A stretch of 64,000 nucleotides of DNA, from the NCBI GenBank assembly GCA_031291305.1, contig JARLJH010000005.1:40236-104235 (forward strand), in the 5' to 3' direction. The DNA is from Rhodoferax sp. (GTDB lineage: Bacteria > Pseudomonadota > Gammaproteobacteria > Burkholderiales > Burkholderiaceae_C). Within the stretch, counting starts at the first letter, position 1. Each line of letters starts with the position of its first letter. Of this stretch, positions 17,076 to 26,082 are shown one piece after another. Both the position numbers and the translations under genes were made by a program. The notes under the pieces were generated by a model, which saw only the letters and a program-made list of their open reading frames with translations, was not told where the DNA came from and made no database searches.

Positions 17076-18305
17076 ATGACCGCCACCTACACCCAACTCG
17101 ACGCCTGGATTGACGCCCACTTTGACGAGCAAGTCGCCTTCCTGCAAGAACTCGTGCGCGTGCCCACCGACACGCCGCCCGGCAACAACGCGCCGCACGC
17201 CGACCGCACCGCCGAGCTGCTGGTGGATATGGGCCTGGATGTTCAGAAATACCCGGTGCCTGCGCCTCTGGTCGAAGCCGCCGGGCTGCAAAGCATCACC
17301 AACCTAATCGTGCGCCGCAGCTATGGCGAGGGCGGCCGCACCGTGGCGCTCAACGCCCATGGCGATGTGGTGCCTCCCGGCGAAGGCTGGACGCATGACC
17401 CCTATGGCGGCGAGATTGAAGACGGCAAGCTGTTTGGCCGCGCGGCAGCGGTCAGCAAGTGCGACTTTTCCACCTACACCTTTGCCATCCGTGCCCTGGA
17501 GGCGGTGGCCAAGCCGACGCAAGGCCAGATCGACCTGCTGCTGACCTATGACGAGGAGTTTGGCGGTGAAGTCGGCCCCGGCTGGCTGCTGGCCAATCAG
17601 CTCACCGAACCTGACTTGATGATTGCGGCAGGCTTCAGCTACCAGGTGATCACCGCGCACAACGGCTGCCTGCAGCTCGAAGTGACGGTGCATGGCCAGA
17701 TGGCGCACGCCGCCATCCCGGAGTCGGGCGTGGACGCACTGCAGGCGGCGGTGCAGATTCTCAACGTGCTGTACGCGCAAAACGCGCTGTACCGCGCCCA
17801 CATCACCTCGCAGGTGGAGGGCATCACGCACCCCTACCTGAACGTCGGCCTGATCGAAGGCGGCACGAACACCAACGTCATCCCAGGCCGCGTGACATTC
17901 AAGCTTGATCGCCGCATGATTCCTGAGGAAGATGCTACACAAGTAGAAGCAACGCTGCGCCAGCTCATCACCCAGGCGGTTGAAACCCTGCCCGGCGTCA
18001 CGGTGGATATCCGGCGCATGCTGCTGGCCCAGTCGATGAAACCGCTGCCGGGCAACCAGCCGCTGGTGCAAGCGCTACAGAAGCACGGCCAGGAGGTTTT
18101 TGGCGAAGTCATCCCGGCGCTGGGCACGCCGCTGTACACCGACGTGCGACTGTTTGTCGAGCGCGGCATCCCGGGCGTGATTTATGGCGCCGGGCCGCGC
18201 ACCGTGCTCGAATCGCACGCCAAACGTGCCGACGAGCGCATCGACCTGTACGACCTGCGTCGTGCCACCAAAGTCATCGCGCGCACACTGCACGATTTGC
18301 TGTGA
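17076..18305 (+). CDS. M20-family metallohydrolase (ArgE/DapE type)
   Basis: Zinc-dependent amidohydrolase of about 409 residues. Metal-site blocks are ALNAHGDVVPPGEGW (His, with Asp two residues on), the family-variant GRAAAVSKCDFSTY, YDEEFGGEVG (Glu pair) and the C-terminal LESHAKRADER (His). A dimerisation domain (about 190-300) contains GQMAHAAIPESGVDA. The start at 17076 is preferred because CTGGA lies 7 bases upstream; ATG at 17070 and TTG at 17052 are alternatives. The substrate is unknown; its place after the urate genes suggests an N-acyl or ureido compound (inference). Confidence 0.8.
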   Translation: MTATYTQLDAWIDAHFDEQVAFLQELVRVPTDTPPGNNAPHADRTAELLVDMGLDVQKYPVPAPLVEAAGLQSITNLIVRRSYGEGGRTVALNAHGDVVPPGEGWTHDPYGGEIEDGKLFGRAAAVSKCDFSTYTFAIRALEAVAKPTQGQIDLLLTYDEEFGGEVGPGWLLANQLTEPDLMIAAGFSYQVITAHNGCLQLEVTVHGQMAHAAIPESGVDALQAAVQILNVLYAQNALYRAHITSQVEGITHPYLNVGLIEGGTNTNVIPGRVTFKLDRRMIPEEDATQVEATLRQLITQAVETLPGVTVDIRRMLLAQSMKPLPGNQPLVQALQKHGQEVFGEVIPALGTPLYTDVRLFVERGIPGVIYGAGPRTVLESHAKRADERIDLYDLRRATKVIARTLHDLL

Positions 18306-18328
18306 AACGCACTACCAAGCCGGTCGCT

Positions 18329-18411
18329 GTGAAAAATTTCACGGAATAAGCAAGCAATCTAAATTTCCGTTGCGTAGCCCCGCTTTGGGGACGACATTTG
18401 TAACAAATGTC
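18329..18411. promoter_or_regulatory. Two palindromes upstream of the tandem hemerythrin gene
   Basis: GTGAAAAATTTCAC (18329-18342, perfect) and GACATTTGTAACAAATGTC (18393-18411, 8-base arms). Both look like binding sites for dimeric regulators. They lie 130-215 bases before the hemerythrin start; I cannot assign a regulator. Confidence 0.4.
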
Positions 18412-18542
18412 ACATAATCTTAATGTTGGTCAGGATCACTTGCCAGAGGGTTCTGTCCTAATACTAGGTACGCAGAAAGTTGGATGCAAGCCAAATGATC
18501 GGCGTCGTGCGTTGAGCAATACAAGTTAATGGCAAGTAAGAC

Positions 18543-19424
18543 ATGAAAAAAGACAATTGGTTATCCGATTTGGAGACTGGCATATTTGAGCTGGATCGAG
18601 ACAATCGAGCTTTGATGGGTCTGATAGATCGGGTTGTCGCTGCCGCCGAGTCGACAGATTCGTCCGACCTTCAAAACGCCCTGATAAAACTTCAGGATCA
18701 GGCAAAAATTGATTTTGCCCGAGAAGATAGGCTCATGGATGCGCTCAAATACCAAGGTGCAGCCCAGCACCAGTCTGAACACCAGCAGTTGTTGGCAGAA
18801 ATTCAGAATCAAATTGGCGACCTAACGGCTGGACAGGCACACACGCCACATATTCTTCGATTCCAGAAAAACTGGTTTATTCAACACGTTTCAAGCCAAG
18901 ATGTGTTGCTTGGGAAAGCCATCTTGGAACAGAAAGGGATTCATGACCGACGTCATGATGCGGACGAACCAGGAATAACAGAAGACGAACTCGACGCCTT
19001 TGAAGACAGACGACAAGGCATTCTTGACCCGGTTGTCTGGTCCAGCAAATTCGATGTTGGCGTTGAAGCCATCGATGCCGGGCATCGTGCCATGGTAGAG
19101 CTTTACAACTCAATTATTGATCTCACGCCATCCAACAATAGGACTCAACTGGCGACCTGGCTGGAACTGCTCGGAAACACCACCGCAGCACATTTTGATA
19201 CCGAAGAGAAGCTGATGGCTCAGTTCAACTACGAAGACGCCGCAGCTCACAAAAACGAACACCGGAAACTTCTTCAAGAGTATGGGCATCAGGTCGAAGA
19301 TTGGCGAGAAAATCATATTTCATCTGTTTTTTTGTGTCGCTTCATGTACCGTTGGCTATTGCGCCATATCGTAACCACGGACAGACATTTGGGTGAAGCA
19401 ATCCAGCTTCAAAGCGTTCGCTAG
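18543..19424 (+). CDS. Tandem hemerythrin protein, N-terminal domain degenerate
   Basis: A 293-residue cytoplasmic protein with two hemerythrin-like domains. The C-terminal domain (about 163-293) keeps every ligand: H181, H217, E221, H236, H240, H275, D280. The N-terminal domain (1-130) keeps E61, H76, H80, H115 and D120 but has N21 where the first His belongs (ELDRDN) and D57 where the second belongs (KIDFARED). It therefore probably cannot hold a normal di-iron centre. A charged linker with DRRHDADEPGITEDELD joins them. Codon use is less GC-rich than nearby genes. Its role may be redox or NO/O2 sensing (inference). Confidence 0.85.
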   Translation: MKKDNWLSDLETGIFELDRDNRALMGLIDRVVAAAESTDSSDLQNALIKLQDQAKIDFAREDRLMDALKYQGAAQHQSEHQQLLAEIQNQIGDLTAGQAHTPHILRFQKNWFIQHVSSQDVLLGKAILEQKGIHDRRHDADEPGITEDELDAFEDRRQGILDPVVWSSKFDVGVEAIDAGHRAMVELYNSIIDLTPSNNRTQLATWLELLGNTTAAHFDTEEKLMAQFNYEDAAAHKNEHRKLLQEYGHQVEDWRENHISSVFLCRFMYRWLLRHIVTTDRHLGEAIQLQSVR

Positions 19425-19557
19425 GCCCGACACCGTGTGGCTCGGCAATGCCATTGACCATCTTGCCGCTTACTCCCCGCGACTCGACCAAACGGGCAGA
19501 ACCTGAGAACGTTATATTTACAAATCAGTTGACATTGAGTTTTCAGAAAGCCAGTAA

Positions 19558-20448
19558 ATGGGGCTTTTCAAGCGTTCGATTCTGGTGATCTGGTGGACAG
19601 CCATTCGGCCGCGCACCCTGAGCATGGCCGCCACGCCTGTGGTGCTGGGCTCAGCACTGGCCTGGGCAGATCAGGCTGCGCCGCTGTGGCCGGTGTTTCT
19701 GGCTACCCTGCTGTGCGCCCTGCTGATCCAGATCGGCACCAATCTTCACAATGACGTGGCTGATTTCGAGCGCGGTGCCGACCGCCCGGATCGTCTTGGC
19801 CCACTGCGCGTCACCGTAGCAGGCTGGGCCACACCGCAAAGTGTGCACAGGGTTGCTGCGTTGAGCTTTGCGCTAGCCTTTATGCTGGGTGCCTACCTGG
19901 TGCAGCAAGGTGGCTGGCCGATTCTGGCGATAGGCGTCGCCTCGCTGATCGCTGGTTGGGCCTATTTGGGGGGAGCGCACCCGATTTCCCACAGCGCCCT
20001 AGGCGAGGTGTTTGTGCTGGTGTTCTTTGGCATGCTGGCCGTGGTCGGCAGCCACTGGCTGCAAAGCGGCAACACCGCACCGGCAGCGTGGCTGAGTGGC
20101 GCGGTAGTCGGTTTACCAGCCGCCGCGGTGCTACTGGTCAACAATTACCGCGACCGAGAAGCCGACCAGCGCCAAGGCCGCCACACGCTGGCGGCACGCC
20201 TGGGTGATAGAGGGGCGGAGCGCGCCTATGCAACCATGGTGCTGCTACCTTTTGCGCTGGTGCTGGGTGTGGCGTGGGTTGCACACCCCGGCGCGTTGCT
20301 TTCGCTGCTGGCACTGCCCTACGCTCTCACATTGATCCCAAGGCTGCACCGTCAGGCGTCTGGCGCACAACTCAACGGGCTGCTGGGTGCCACTGCCAAG
20401 CTGGGGCTATGGCTGGGGCTGTTGCTGGCAATGGGCGTGTTTCTGTAA
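19558..20448 (+). CDS. UbiA-family prenyltransferase, MenA-like
   Basis: Integral membrane prenyltransferase of 296 residues with about eight or nine hydrophobic segments. The two Asp-rich prenyl-diphosphate motifs are NDVADFERGAD (about residue 65) and NNYRDREADQRQGRHTLA (about 197), which match 1,4-dihydroxy-2-naphthoate polyprenyltransferase (MenA). No other menaquinone gene is in the window. Function is inferred from motif similarity, and another UbiA acceptor cannot be excluded. It is convergent with the ABC ATPase gene. Confidence 0.8.
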   Translation: MGLFKRSILVIWWTAIRPRTLSMAATPVVLGSALAWADQAAPLWPVFLATLLCALLIQIGTNLHNDVADFERGADRPDRLGPLRVTVAGWATPQSVHRVAALSFALAFMLGAYLVQQGGWPILAIGVASLIAGWAYLGGAHPISHSALGEVFVLVFFGMLAVVGSHWLQSGNTAPAAWLSGAVVGLPAAAVLLVNNYRDREADQRQGRHTLAARLGDRGAERAYATMVLLPFALVLGVAWVAHPGALLSLLALPYALTLIPRLHRQASGAQLNGLLGATAKLGLWLGLLLAMGVFL

Positions 20449-20504
20449 ATCCGGCAGCAACGCGCAAGCTGATGCCTTTTGGTCAGGGCCTCGCACGCCT
20501 GATC

Positions 20505-21185
20505 TCACCCGCCGCATACATCCAGATCAATCACCTGCGCCAGTGGCACGCCGTCAAGGGCTTCGTAATGCGCCACCACCCAGGCGCGCTCCGTCTCGCA
20601 GGCACCGGCAGCCAGTTGCTGCAGCACAAAGCGGATTGAGGGCTTGTCCAGCGCTGCAAACGGGTCGTCCAGCAAAGTGACCGAGGCACCTGCGGCAAAC
20701 GCCGATGCCAGCCAGACCTTGCGCTTGGAGCCGGTGGATAGCATGTACAGCGGCTTGTCCAGATGCTCGGTGAGCGACAGGCCAGCCAGCAGTTCATGAA
20801 ATTGCGGCGCATCGGGTGGCCAGAAATCGGGGTAGCGCTGGCGCGTCTGAGCGAAATATTGCAGCGGCGTCACGGCATCCAATGCCTGCGTCTGCGGGTC
20901 CGCCCAGAAGATGTGCCGCTGGTAGGCTTGGGGTTGTGACTGTAGCGACACCTCGCGCACCTGTAAGCGGCCCGCCTGCGCCGCCAGCTCACCCGCCAGC
21001 AGCCGAAGCAGCGTGGTCTTGCCCGCGCCGTCATCGCCGAGCACCAGGGTGACACCCGCCGAGATGTCGGCATCAAAGTCTTTGAAAAGCGCGCGCTGAG
21101 GGTAATCAAAACACAGCCGTTCGACCTGCAAAAGCACAGGCTGCGAGGACGAATGGGTTGCAAGCAGAGGCTGGATTGGCGGCAT
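20505..21185 (-). CDS. Orphan ABC transporter ATP-binding protein
   Basis: A 226-residue ATPase. Walker A is LGDDGAGKTTLLRLLAG, the signature is the unusual LSTGSKRKVWLA in place of LSGGQ, and Walker B is VTLLDDPFAALD. The final His switch is in VVAHYE. Length and spacing resemble CcmA-type heme-exporter ATPases, but no permease is adjacent on either side. Exported substrate unknown. Confidence 0.75.
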   Translation of the reverse strand: MPPIQPLLATHSSSQPVLLQVERLCFDYPQRALFKDFDADISAGVTLVLGDDGAGKTTLLRLLAGELAAQAGRLQVREVSLQSQPQAYQRHIFWADPQTQALDAVTPLQYFAQTRQRYPDFWPPDAPQFHELLAGLSLTEHLDKPLYMLSTGSKRKVWLASAFAAGASVTLLDDPFAALDKPSIRFVLQQLAAGACETERAWVVAHYEALDGVPLAQVIDLDVCGG

Positions 21186-21189
21186 AATA

Positions 21190-21262
21190 ACTACAACATC
21201 AGTAGCTGCATACCCTTAATTTACAAGGGCTACAGGCCGATTTCTTATATAAATCCTGGCAA
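21190..21262 (+). repeat. Dispersed 60-bp repeat, intergenic copy
   Basis: Contains TAGCTGC, then AAGGGCTACAGGCCGATTTC, then TTATATAAAT. It occupies most of the gap between the ABC ATPase start and the aldehyde dehydrogenase stop. Confidence 0.7.
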
Positions 21263-21274
21263 GGACTGCTGGCA

Positions 21275-22696
21275 TCAGCGAATCAGGAACGCCAGCACCC
21301 GGTCGGCAAATTTGCCATACGGCGGCCACAGGAATTTGAGTGTGCTCAAGCGTGTCTGGTAAAACACTGGCCGCATTTTGGAAAAGGTCTCAAAGCCTTC
21401 ATGTCCGTGGTAATGCCCCATGCCAGAGTCGCCCACGCCGCCAAAGGGCAGGTCATGCTGGCCCACGTGAAACAGCGCGTCATTCACCGAGACACCGCCG
21501 CTCATCACATGGTCGATGATGTGTTGAATTTTGGCGCGGTCATAGCTGAACGGGTACACCGCCAGCGGGCGCGGCCCGGCGTTGATGCTGGCCATGACGG
21601 CGTCCAGCGACATGTAGCTGCGCAGCGGCAGGATCGGCCCAAAGATCTCGCGCTGCAGCAGCAGGCTGTCTGGCGGGGCGTTGAGCACGATGTGCGGCGC
21701 GATCTTGCGGGTGTCACGGTCAAACGCCAGACCGTCCATCAGGGACAGCACTTGCGCACCACGGTTGCGTGCGTCTTCCAGCGCCACCAGCAGGCGCTCA
21801 AACGCGCGCTGGTCGATGATGGAGGTGTAGTCGGGCGAGTCCAGACTGGGGTAGCGCTTTGCGACCAAAGCGCGTGCCAGGTTGACAAATTCGTCCACCT
21901 TGGCTTCTGGCAGCCAGGCGTGATCAACCGTGGTGCAGATTTGCCCGGCGTTGAGCAGCTTGACAAACAGGATGCGCTCTGCGGCAAGCTTGAGCGGAAA
22001 GTCATCACACACGATGGCAGGTGCCTTGCCACCGAGTTCCAGCGTCACCGGGCACAGGTTCTGCGCAGCGGCGGCCATGACCGCCTTGCCGGTTTGGCCC
22101 GAGCCGGTGAAAAGCAGATGGTCGAACTTGAGCTTGGAAAATTCCACCCCTACGCCGCCGGTTTCGTCAAAAAACCGCAGCTTCTCAGGCGGGAAATAAG
22201 CGGGCATGTGCTGGATCAGGTACGCCGCCAGGTGACGCGAGTTTTCGCTCATCTTCACCATGGCCCGGTTACCCGCAGCAAAGATGTAGGACAGCGGCAC
22301 CATACTCAGGTTCAGCGGAAAGTTCCACGGCACGATGACGCCCACCACGCCCAGCGGCTGCGGTAAGACGCGGTTGCTGGCACCCAGAAAGTTGCGCCAG
22401 TCCACCGAGCGCCGCTGCGGACGCATCCAACCACGCAGGTGCTTGAGGATGTGGTCAATGCCATCGACCGCTGGGAACACCTCGGCCAGCAGGGTCTCGT
22501 GGCGCGAGCGGTGACCGTAATCCAGGCTGACGGCGTCACACAACGCTTCTTTGTGTTCGCGGATGAAGCGCTGCAAAGTATGCAGGTCAGCCTTGCGCTC
22601 GGCCAAACTGGGTACAGGGTGCGCCAGATAAGCCTGGCGCTGCAGAGCCAGTGTGTCTTGCAACACACCAACGGGAGGGGTTTCAAAGTGCATCAT
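21275..22696 (-). CDS. Coniferyl-aldehyde-dehydrogenase-type enzyme
   Basis: NAD(P)-dependent aldehyde dehydrogenase, about 474 residues, CalB type. Catalytic Glu is in TLELGGKAPAIV and catalytic Cys in NAGQICTTVDH. The cofactor site is GVVGVIVPWNFPLNL and FTGSGQTGKAV. The C-terminal WPPYGKFADRVLAFLIR is typical of the coniferyl aldehyde/fatty aldehyde branch. The start is uncertain: two adjacent Met codons at 22696 and 22693 begin the homologous region, and codons further upstream are unconserved. It lies downstream of the VF530 gene on the same strand, 199 bases apart. Confidence 0.88.
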   Translation of the reverse strand: MMHFETPPVGVLQDTLALQRQAYLAHPVPSLAERKADLHTLQRFIREHKEALCDAVSLDYGHRSRHETLLAEVFPAVDGIDHILKHLRGWMRPQRRSVDWRNFLGASNRVLPQPLGVVGVIVPWNFPLNLSMVPLSYIFAAGNRAMVKMSENSRHLAAYLIQHMPAYFPPEKLRFFDETGGVGVEFSKLKFDHLLFTGSGQTGKAVMAAAAQNLCPVTLELGGKAPAIVCDDFPLKLAAERILFVKLLNAGQICTTVDHAWLPEAKVDEFVNLARALVAKRYPSLDSPDYTSIIDQRAFERLLVALEDARNRGAQVLSLMDGLAFDRDTRKIAPHIVLNAPPDSLLLQREIFGPILPLRSYMSLDAVMASINAGPRPLAVYPFSYDRAKIQHIIDHVMSGGVSVNDALFHVGQHDLPFGGVGDSGMGHYHGHEGFETFSKMRPVFYQTRLSTLKFLWPPYGKFADRVLAFLIR

Positions 22697-22895
22697 GATG
22701 TCTGGCAGTTTATGCCGCAAAGCCCGGTTACGCATCACCGTGGAGCGCTTTGAACGCGCGCCCCTAACGCCCATGAAACCCAGGCGACGCCCCGGACGAT
22801 GAAAGCGGCAATTCACACACATGCCGACATAGGTCATTTCAGTCGTCGTGACTGCTCTTTCACATGAAGTGCTATGGCCTGCCTCCGTGTGGCAG

Positions 22896-23189
22896 TCAGC
22901 GCGATGTACCCCGGCGAATCTCGCGCAGCATGAACAGGAAAAGCCCCTCCACCTTTTCCCGCGCCCAGGGTGTCTTGCGCAAGAACTTCAGACTCGATGA
23001 CACGCTGGGCTCCAGCACAAAACAGCGCACCGGAATGCGCTCACCCAAGCCCACCCAGCCGTAATGCGCGACCAGTTCGGTGAGCATGGCCTGCAGCGTG
23101 ACGCCGTGCAAGGGATTACGGGGTTGCGCTGACGGCGGCGGTACGGGATCAGCACCTGGATCGGGCAAGGGAATAGATGGGTCGGACAT
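22896..23189 (-). CDS. VF530-family (DUF2132) protein
   Basis: A 97-residue protein. The family core is [33 protein letters not shown] and [20 protein letters not shown]; the founding structure (VF0530) suggests nucleic-acid binding, but function is not established. The N-terminal 25 residues are Pro/Asp-rich. The start at 23189 is the only ATG giving the compact protein. It diverges from the hemerythrin-GGDEF gene across 72 bases. Confidence 0.85.
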   Translation of the reverse strand: MSDPSIPLPDPGADPVPPPSAQPRNPLHGVTLQAMLTELVAHYGWVGLGERIPVRCFVLEPSVSSSLKFLRKTPWAREKVEGLFLFMLREIRRGTSR

Positions 23190-23261
23190 GCTGATATTTT
23201 GACCTGACTTGGTGCAACAATGCGAGCTCCCGTGCGCAGTCAATCCACTAGAAAGACGTTT

Positions 23262-24380
23262 ATGAAAGCATTTCGTTGGGATCCCTGCTTTTTGACTGGA
23301 CTCCCCACTGTCGATGAACAGCACCATTACCTGGTTGACATCATCAACCAATTTGGCGACGCGTTGATGCGCCCGCAAGGTGCCAGTTCTGCCGAAATTG
23401 AAGCGCTTTTTGACGAACTGAAGCGCTACACGATCTACCACTTTCAGGAAGAAGAAGCGCTGATGGAGCGCTCTGGTGTGTATCCGGCTCATATCACGCA
23501 CCATCGCCATGAACACGCCCAGTTTTTGCAGGATGTCGTCCATATGCACACCGGCATGGCGGGTGATGATCGCGAGGCCGCCACCGCTTTGCTGAACTTC
23601 TTGAGCAACTGGCTGGCATTCCACATTTTGGGCACTGACCGACTCATGGCCTGGCTAAAGGATGCAGCACAGGCCGGCAGCTCGGTAGAAGATGCCCTGG
23701 AAGCTTTCAAGAAAACCCGCGACCCCGCTACCGCCACCCTGGTGCAAGCCATGAACCAACTGGTGGCCCAGGTGTCCGAGCGTAGCCGCGCCCTGTTTGA
23801 ACTGAACCGGACGTTGGAAGCCCGTGTGACCGAACGCACATTGGCGCTGTCGGAGTTGAACCAGCGGCTGGAGAGCATCGCCATGACCGACGTGCTGACC
23901 GGTCTGCCCAACCGTCGACAAGCCATGCAGGTGCTGGAGCGCGAATGGCAGGCAGCCACGGACAGCGGTACCCCGCTGGCCTGCATGATGATTGACGCTG
24001 ACGGCTTCAAGAAAATCAACGACACCCATGGCCATGACGCGGGTGATGTCGTACTACGTGAGCTGGCTCGGTGCCTGCAAAACGCCGTGCGCAATGACGA
24101 TATGGTCTGCCGACTGGGTGGTGACGAGTTTCTGATCATCTGCGCGCACACACCGCTTGATGGAGCCATGCTGACAGCTGAAAAAGTGCGCCGCGAAGTC
24201 TCTGCACTGCAGGTTGCTGCGGGCAACGGCTTCTGGTCCGGCAGCGTCAGTGTTGGCGTGGCGACACGCCTGCCAGGCATGACAAACTTTGAGTTCCTGC
24301 TCAAGGCCGCCGACGAAGGCGTCTATGCCGCCAAGGCCAACGGGCGCAATTGCGTGGCAAGTGTGCAGTCAGAGGCTTGA
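23262..24380 (+). CDS. Hemerythrin-GGDEF diguanylate cyclase
   Basis: A 372-residue cytoplasmic signalling protein. The N-terminal hemerythrin domain (1-135) has the ligands H21, H60, E64, H81, H85, H121 and D126. A helical coiled coil (about 160-205, [20 protein letters not shown]) connects to a GGDEF domain with the active-site sequence RLGGDEF (GGDEF at 286-290) and an intact inhibitory I-site R277-N-D-D280. This suggests c-di-GMP synthesis controlled by oxygen or redox at a di-iron site, as known for other Bhr-DGC proteins. It starts at 23262 after AAAGACG. Confidence 0.92.
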   Translation: MKAFRWDPCFLTGLPTVDEQHHYLVDIINQFGDALMRPQGASSAEIEALFDELKRYTIYHFQEEEALMERSGVYPAHITHHRHEHAQFLQDVVHMHTGMAGDDREAATALLNFLSNWLAFHILGTDRLMAWLKDAAQAGSSVEDALEAFKKTRDPATATLVQAMNQLVAQVSERSRALFELNRTLEARVTERTLALSELNQRLESIAMTDVLTGLPNRRQAMQVLEREWQAATDSGTPLACMMIDADGFKKINDTHGHDAGDVVLRELARCLQNAVRNDDMVCRLGGDEFLIICAHTPLDGAMLTAEKVRREVSALQVAAGNGFWSGSVSVGVATRLPGMTNFEFLLKAADEGVYAAKANGRNCVASVQSEA

Positions 24381-24595
24381 TTCCACAGCCCCACCAGCCT
24401 GCGTGATGTGCAGGCGCGTCCAACTGTTTTAACGTTGCTCGGCAGGGTTTCAAGTCCTGAGCACCCATACGCCACAAGGCGTATTTCCCAAACTCCTGTG
24501 CTTCCCTAAAGTCACTCCATCGCTGATCGAAAGCCTGATTCAGACCTCAGGCAGCCACCAGCGACAACGGTTTCATCAACTCTGGAGTAGCACAC

Positions 24596-25867
24596 ATGTC
24601 ATCTTTGAATTCACGTCGTTTTGCCCTCAAGGCGCTGTCGGTCGCCGCTGCGCTGTCTACCCTGACCGCACTGCCAGCCCTGGCCGCTGACACCATCAAG
24701 GTCGGCGTTTTGCACAGCCTGTCAGGCACCATGGCCATTTCTGAAACCGTGTTGAAAGACACCGTGTTGATGGCGATTGACGACATCAACGCCCACGGCG
24801 GCGTGCTGGGCAAACAGCTGGAGCCCGTGGTGGTTGACCCCGCTTCCAACTGGCCACTGTTTGCCGAAAAGACCAAGCAGTTGCTGGGTCAGGACAAAGT
24901 CGCAGTGATCTTTGGCTGCTGGACTTCGGTGTCGCGCAAATCGGTGTTGCCAGTCGTTGAAGAAATGAACGGCCTGCTGTTCTACCCGGTTCAGTACGAA
25001 GGTGAAGAACTGTCGAAAAACGTGTTCTACACCGGTGCTGCGCCCAACCAGCAAGCCATTCCGGCAGTGGATTATTTGATGAGCAAGGATGGTGGCGGCG
25101 CCAAACGCTTCGTGCTGCTGGGCACCGACTATGTGTACCCGCGCACCACCAACAAGATCCTGCGCGCTTACCTGCACAGCAAGGGCGTGGCTGACAAAGA
25201 CATCGATGAGAAATACACACCGTTTGGCCACTCTGACTATCAGACCATCGTGGCCGACATCAAGAAGTTCTCTGCCGGTGGCAAGACCGCCGTGGTGTCC
25301 ACCATCAACGGCGACTCCAACGTACCCTTCTACAAAGAACTCGGCAACGCTGGCCTGAAGGCCAAGGACGTGCCAGTTGTCGCTTTCTCGGTGGGTGAAG
25401 AAGAGTTGCGCGGCGTGGACACCAAGCCACTGGTCGGCCACCTGGCTGCCTGGAACTACTTCATGAGCCTCAAGAACCCGACCAACACGGCGTTCATCAA
25501 GCAGTGGAGCGACTACGCCAAAGCCAAGAACCGGCCTAACGCTGACAAGCCATTGACCAACGACCCCATGGAAGCCACCTGGATTGGCATCCACATGTGG
25601 AAACAAGCGGTTGAAAAAGCCAAGAGCACCGATACCGACAAGGTGGTGGCAGCCATGGCTGGCCAGAAGTTCAAAGCACCCAGCGGCATCATGTCTGAAA
25701 TGGACATGAAGAACCATCACCTGCACAAGAGCGTGTTCATCGGTGAAATCAAGGCCGACGGCCAGTTCAACGTGGTCTGGAAGACACCCGGCCCGGTGAA
25801 GGCCATGCCTTGGTCTCCGTACATTGAAGGCAATGCCGGTAAGCCTGACGAGCCCGCTAAAAAGTAA
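24596..25867 (+). CDS. urtA: Urea ABC transporter, substrate-binding protein
   Basis: Periplasmic urea-binding protein, 423 residues. The signal peptide (to ALA|ADTIK) has a twin-arginine-like SRRFALK. Conserved blocks are VGVLHSLSGTMAISE, FGCWTSVSRKSVLPVVEE, LLFYPVQYEGEE and ATWIGIHMW, typical of UrtA. First gene of urtABCDE. The 215 bases upstream contain a perfect ATACGCC/GGCGTAT hairpin (about 24469-24486), but no certain promoter. Confidence 0.96.
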   Translation: MSSLNSRRFALKALSVAAALSTLTALPALAADTIKVGVLHSLSGTMAISETVLKDTVLMAIDDINAHGGVLGKQLEPVVVDPASNWPLFAEKTKQLLGQDKVAVIFGCWTSVSRKSVLPVVEEMNGLLFYPVQYEGEELSKNVFYTGAAPNQQAIPAVDYLMSKDGGGAKRFVLLGTDYVYPRTTNKILRAYLHSKGVADKDIDEKYTPFGHSDYQTIVADIKKFSAGGKTAVVSTINGDSNVPFYKELGNAGLKAKDVPVVAFSVGEEELRGVDTKPLVGHLAAWNYFMSLKNPTNTAFIKQWSDYAKAKNRPNADKPLTNDPMEATWIGIHMWKQAVEKAKSTDTDKVVAAMAGQKFKAPSGIMSEMDMKNHHLHKSVFIGEIKADGQFNVVWKTPGPVKAMPWSPYIEGNAGKPDEPAKK

Positions 25868-25985
25868 AGCGCTCGCCTACTGCGCAGCCTGATCTGAGGG
25901 GTTGCGGTGCTCTGCGTACATAAAGTACGCGTGCGCTCCTCACCCCTCACCTCAAGCTGCTCGCTACGGCGCTCACTTTACTTTT
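25859..25985. repeat. Long stem-loop between urtA and urtB
   Basis: Imperfect arms of about 60 bases (25859-25919 and 25925-25985) around the loop ATAAA; the tip GCGTAC/GTACGC, the block GAGGGGT/ACCCCTC and the base AAAGTAAAG/CTTTACTTT pair. It begins at the urtA stop codon. No T tract follows, so it is more likely an RNA stabiliser or partial terminator. Confidence 0.7.
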
Positions 25986-26082
25986 GAAGCTCAAGTAACG
26001 GTTCAACGGGTTCTGTCAAAGACAACCCAAAGGAAATTGCAGCGTGGGCATGGCTGCCGTACCCACTCTACAGGTTCTGACT

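Noticed and set aside
24381-24595. Searched for a sigma-54 promoter or riboswitch before urtA
   Set aside because: No GG-N10-GC element with flanking consensus and no guanidine or other riboswitch core was found by eye.
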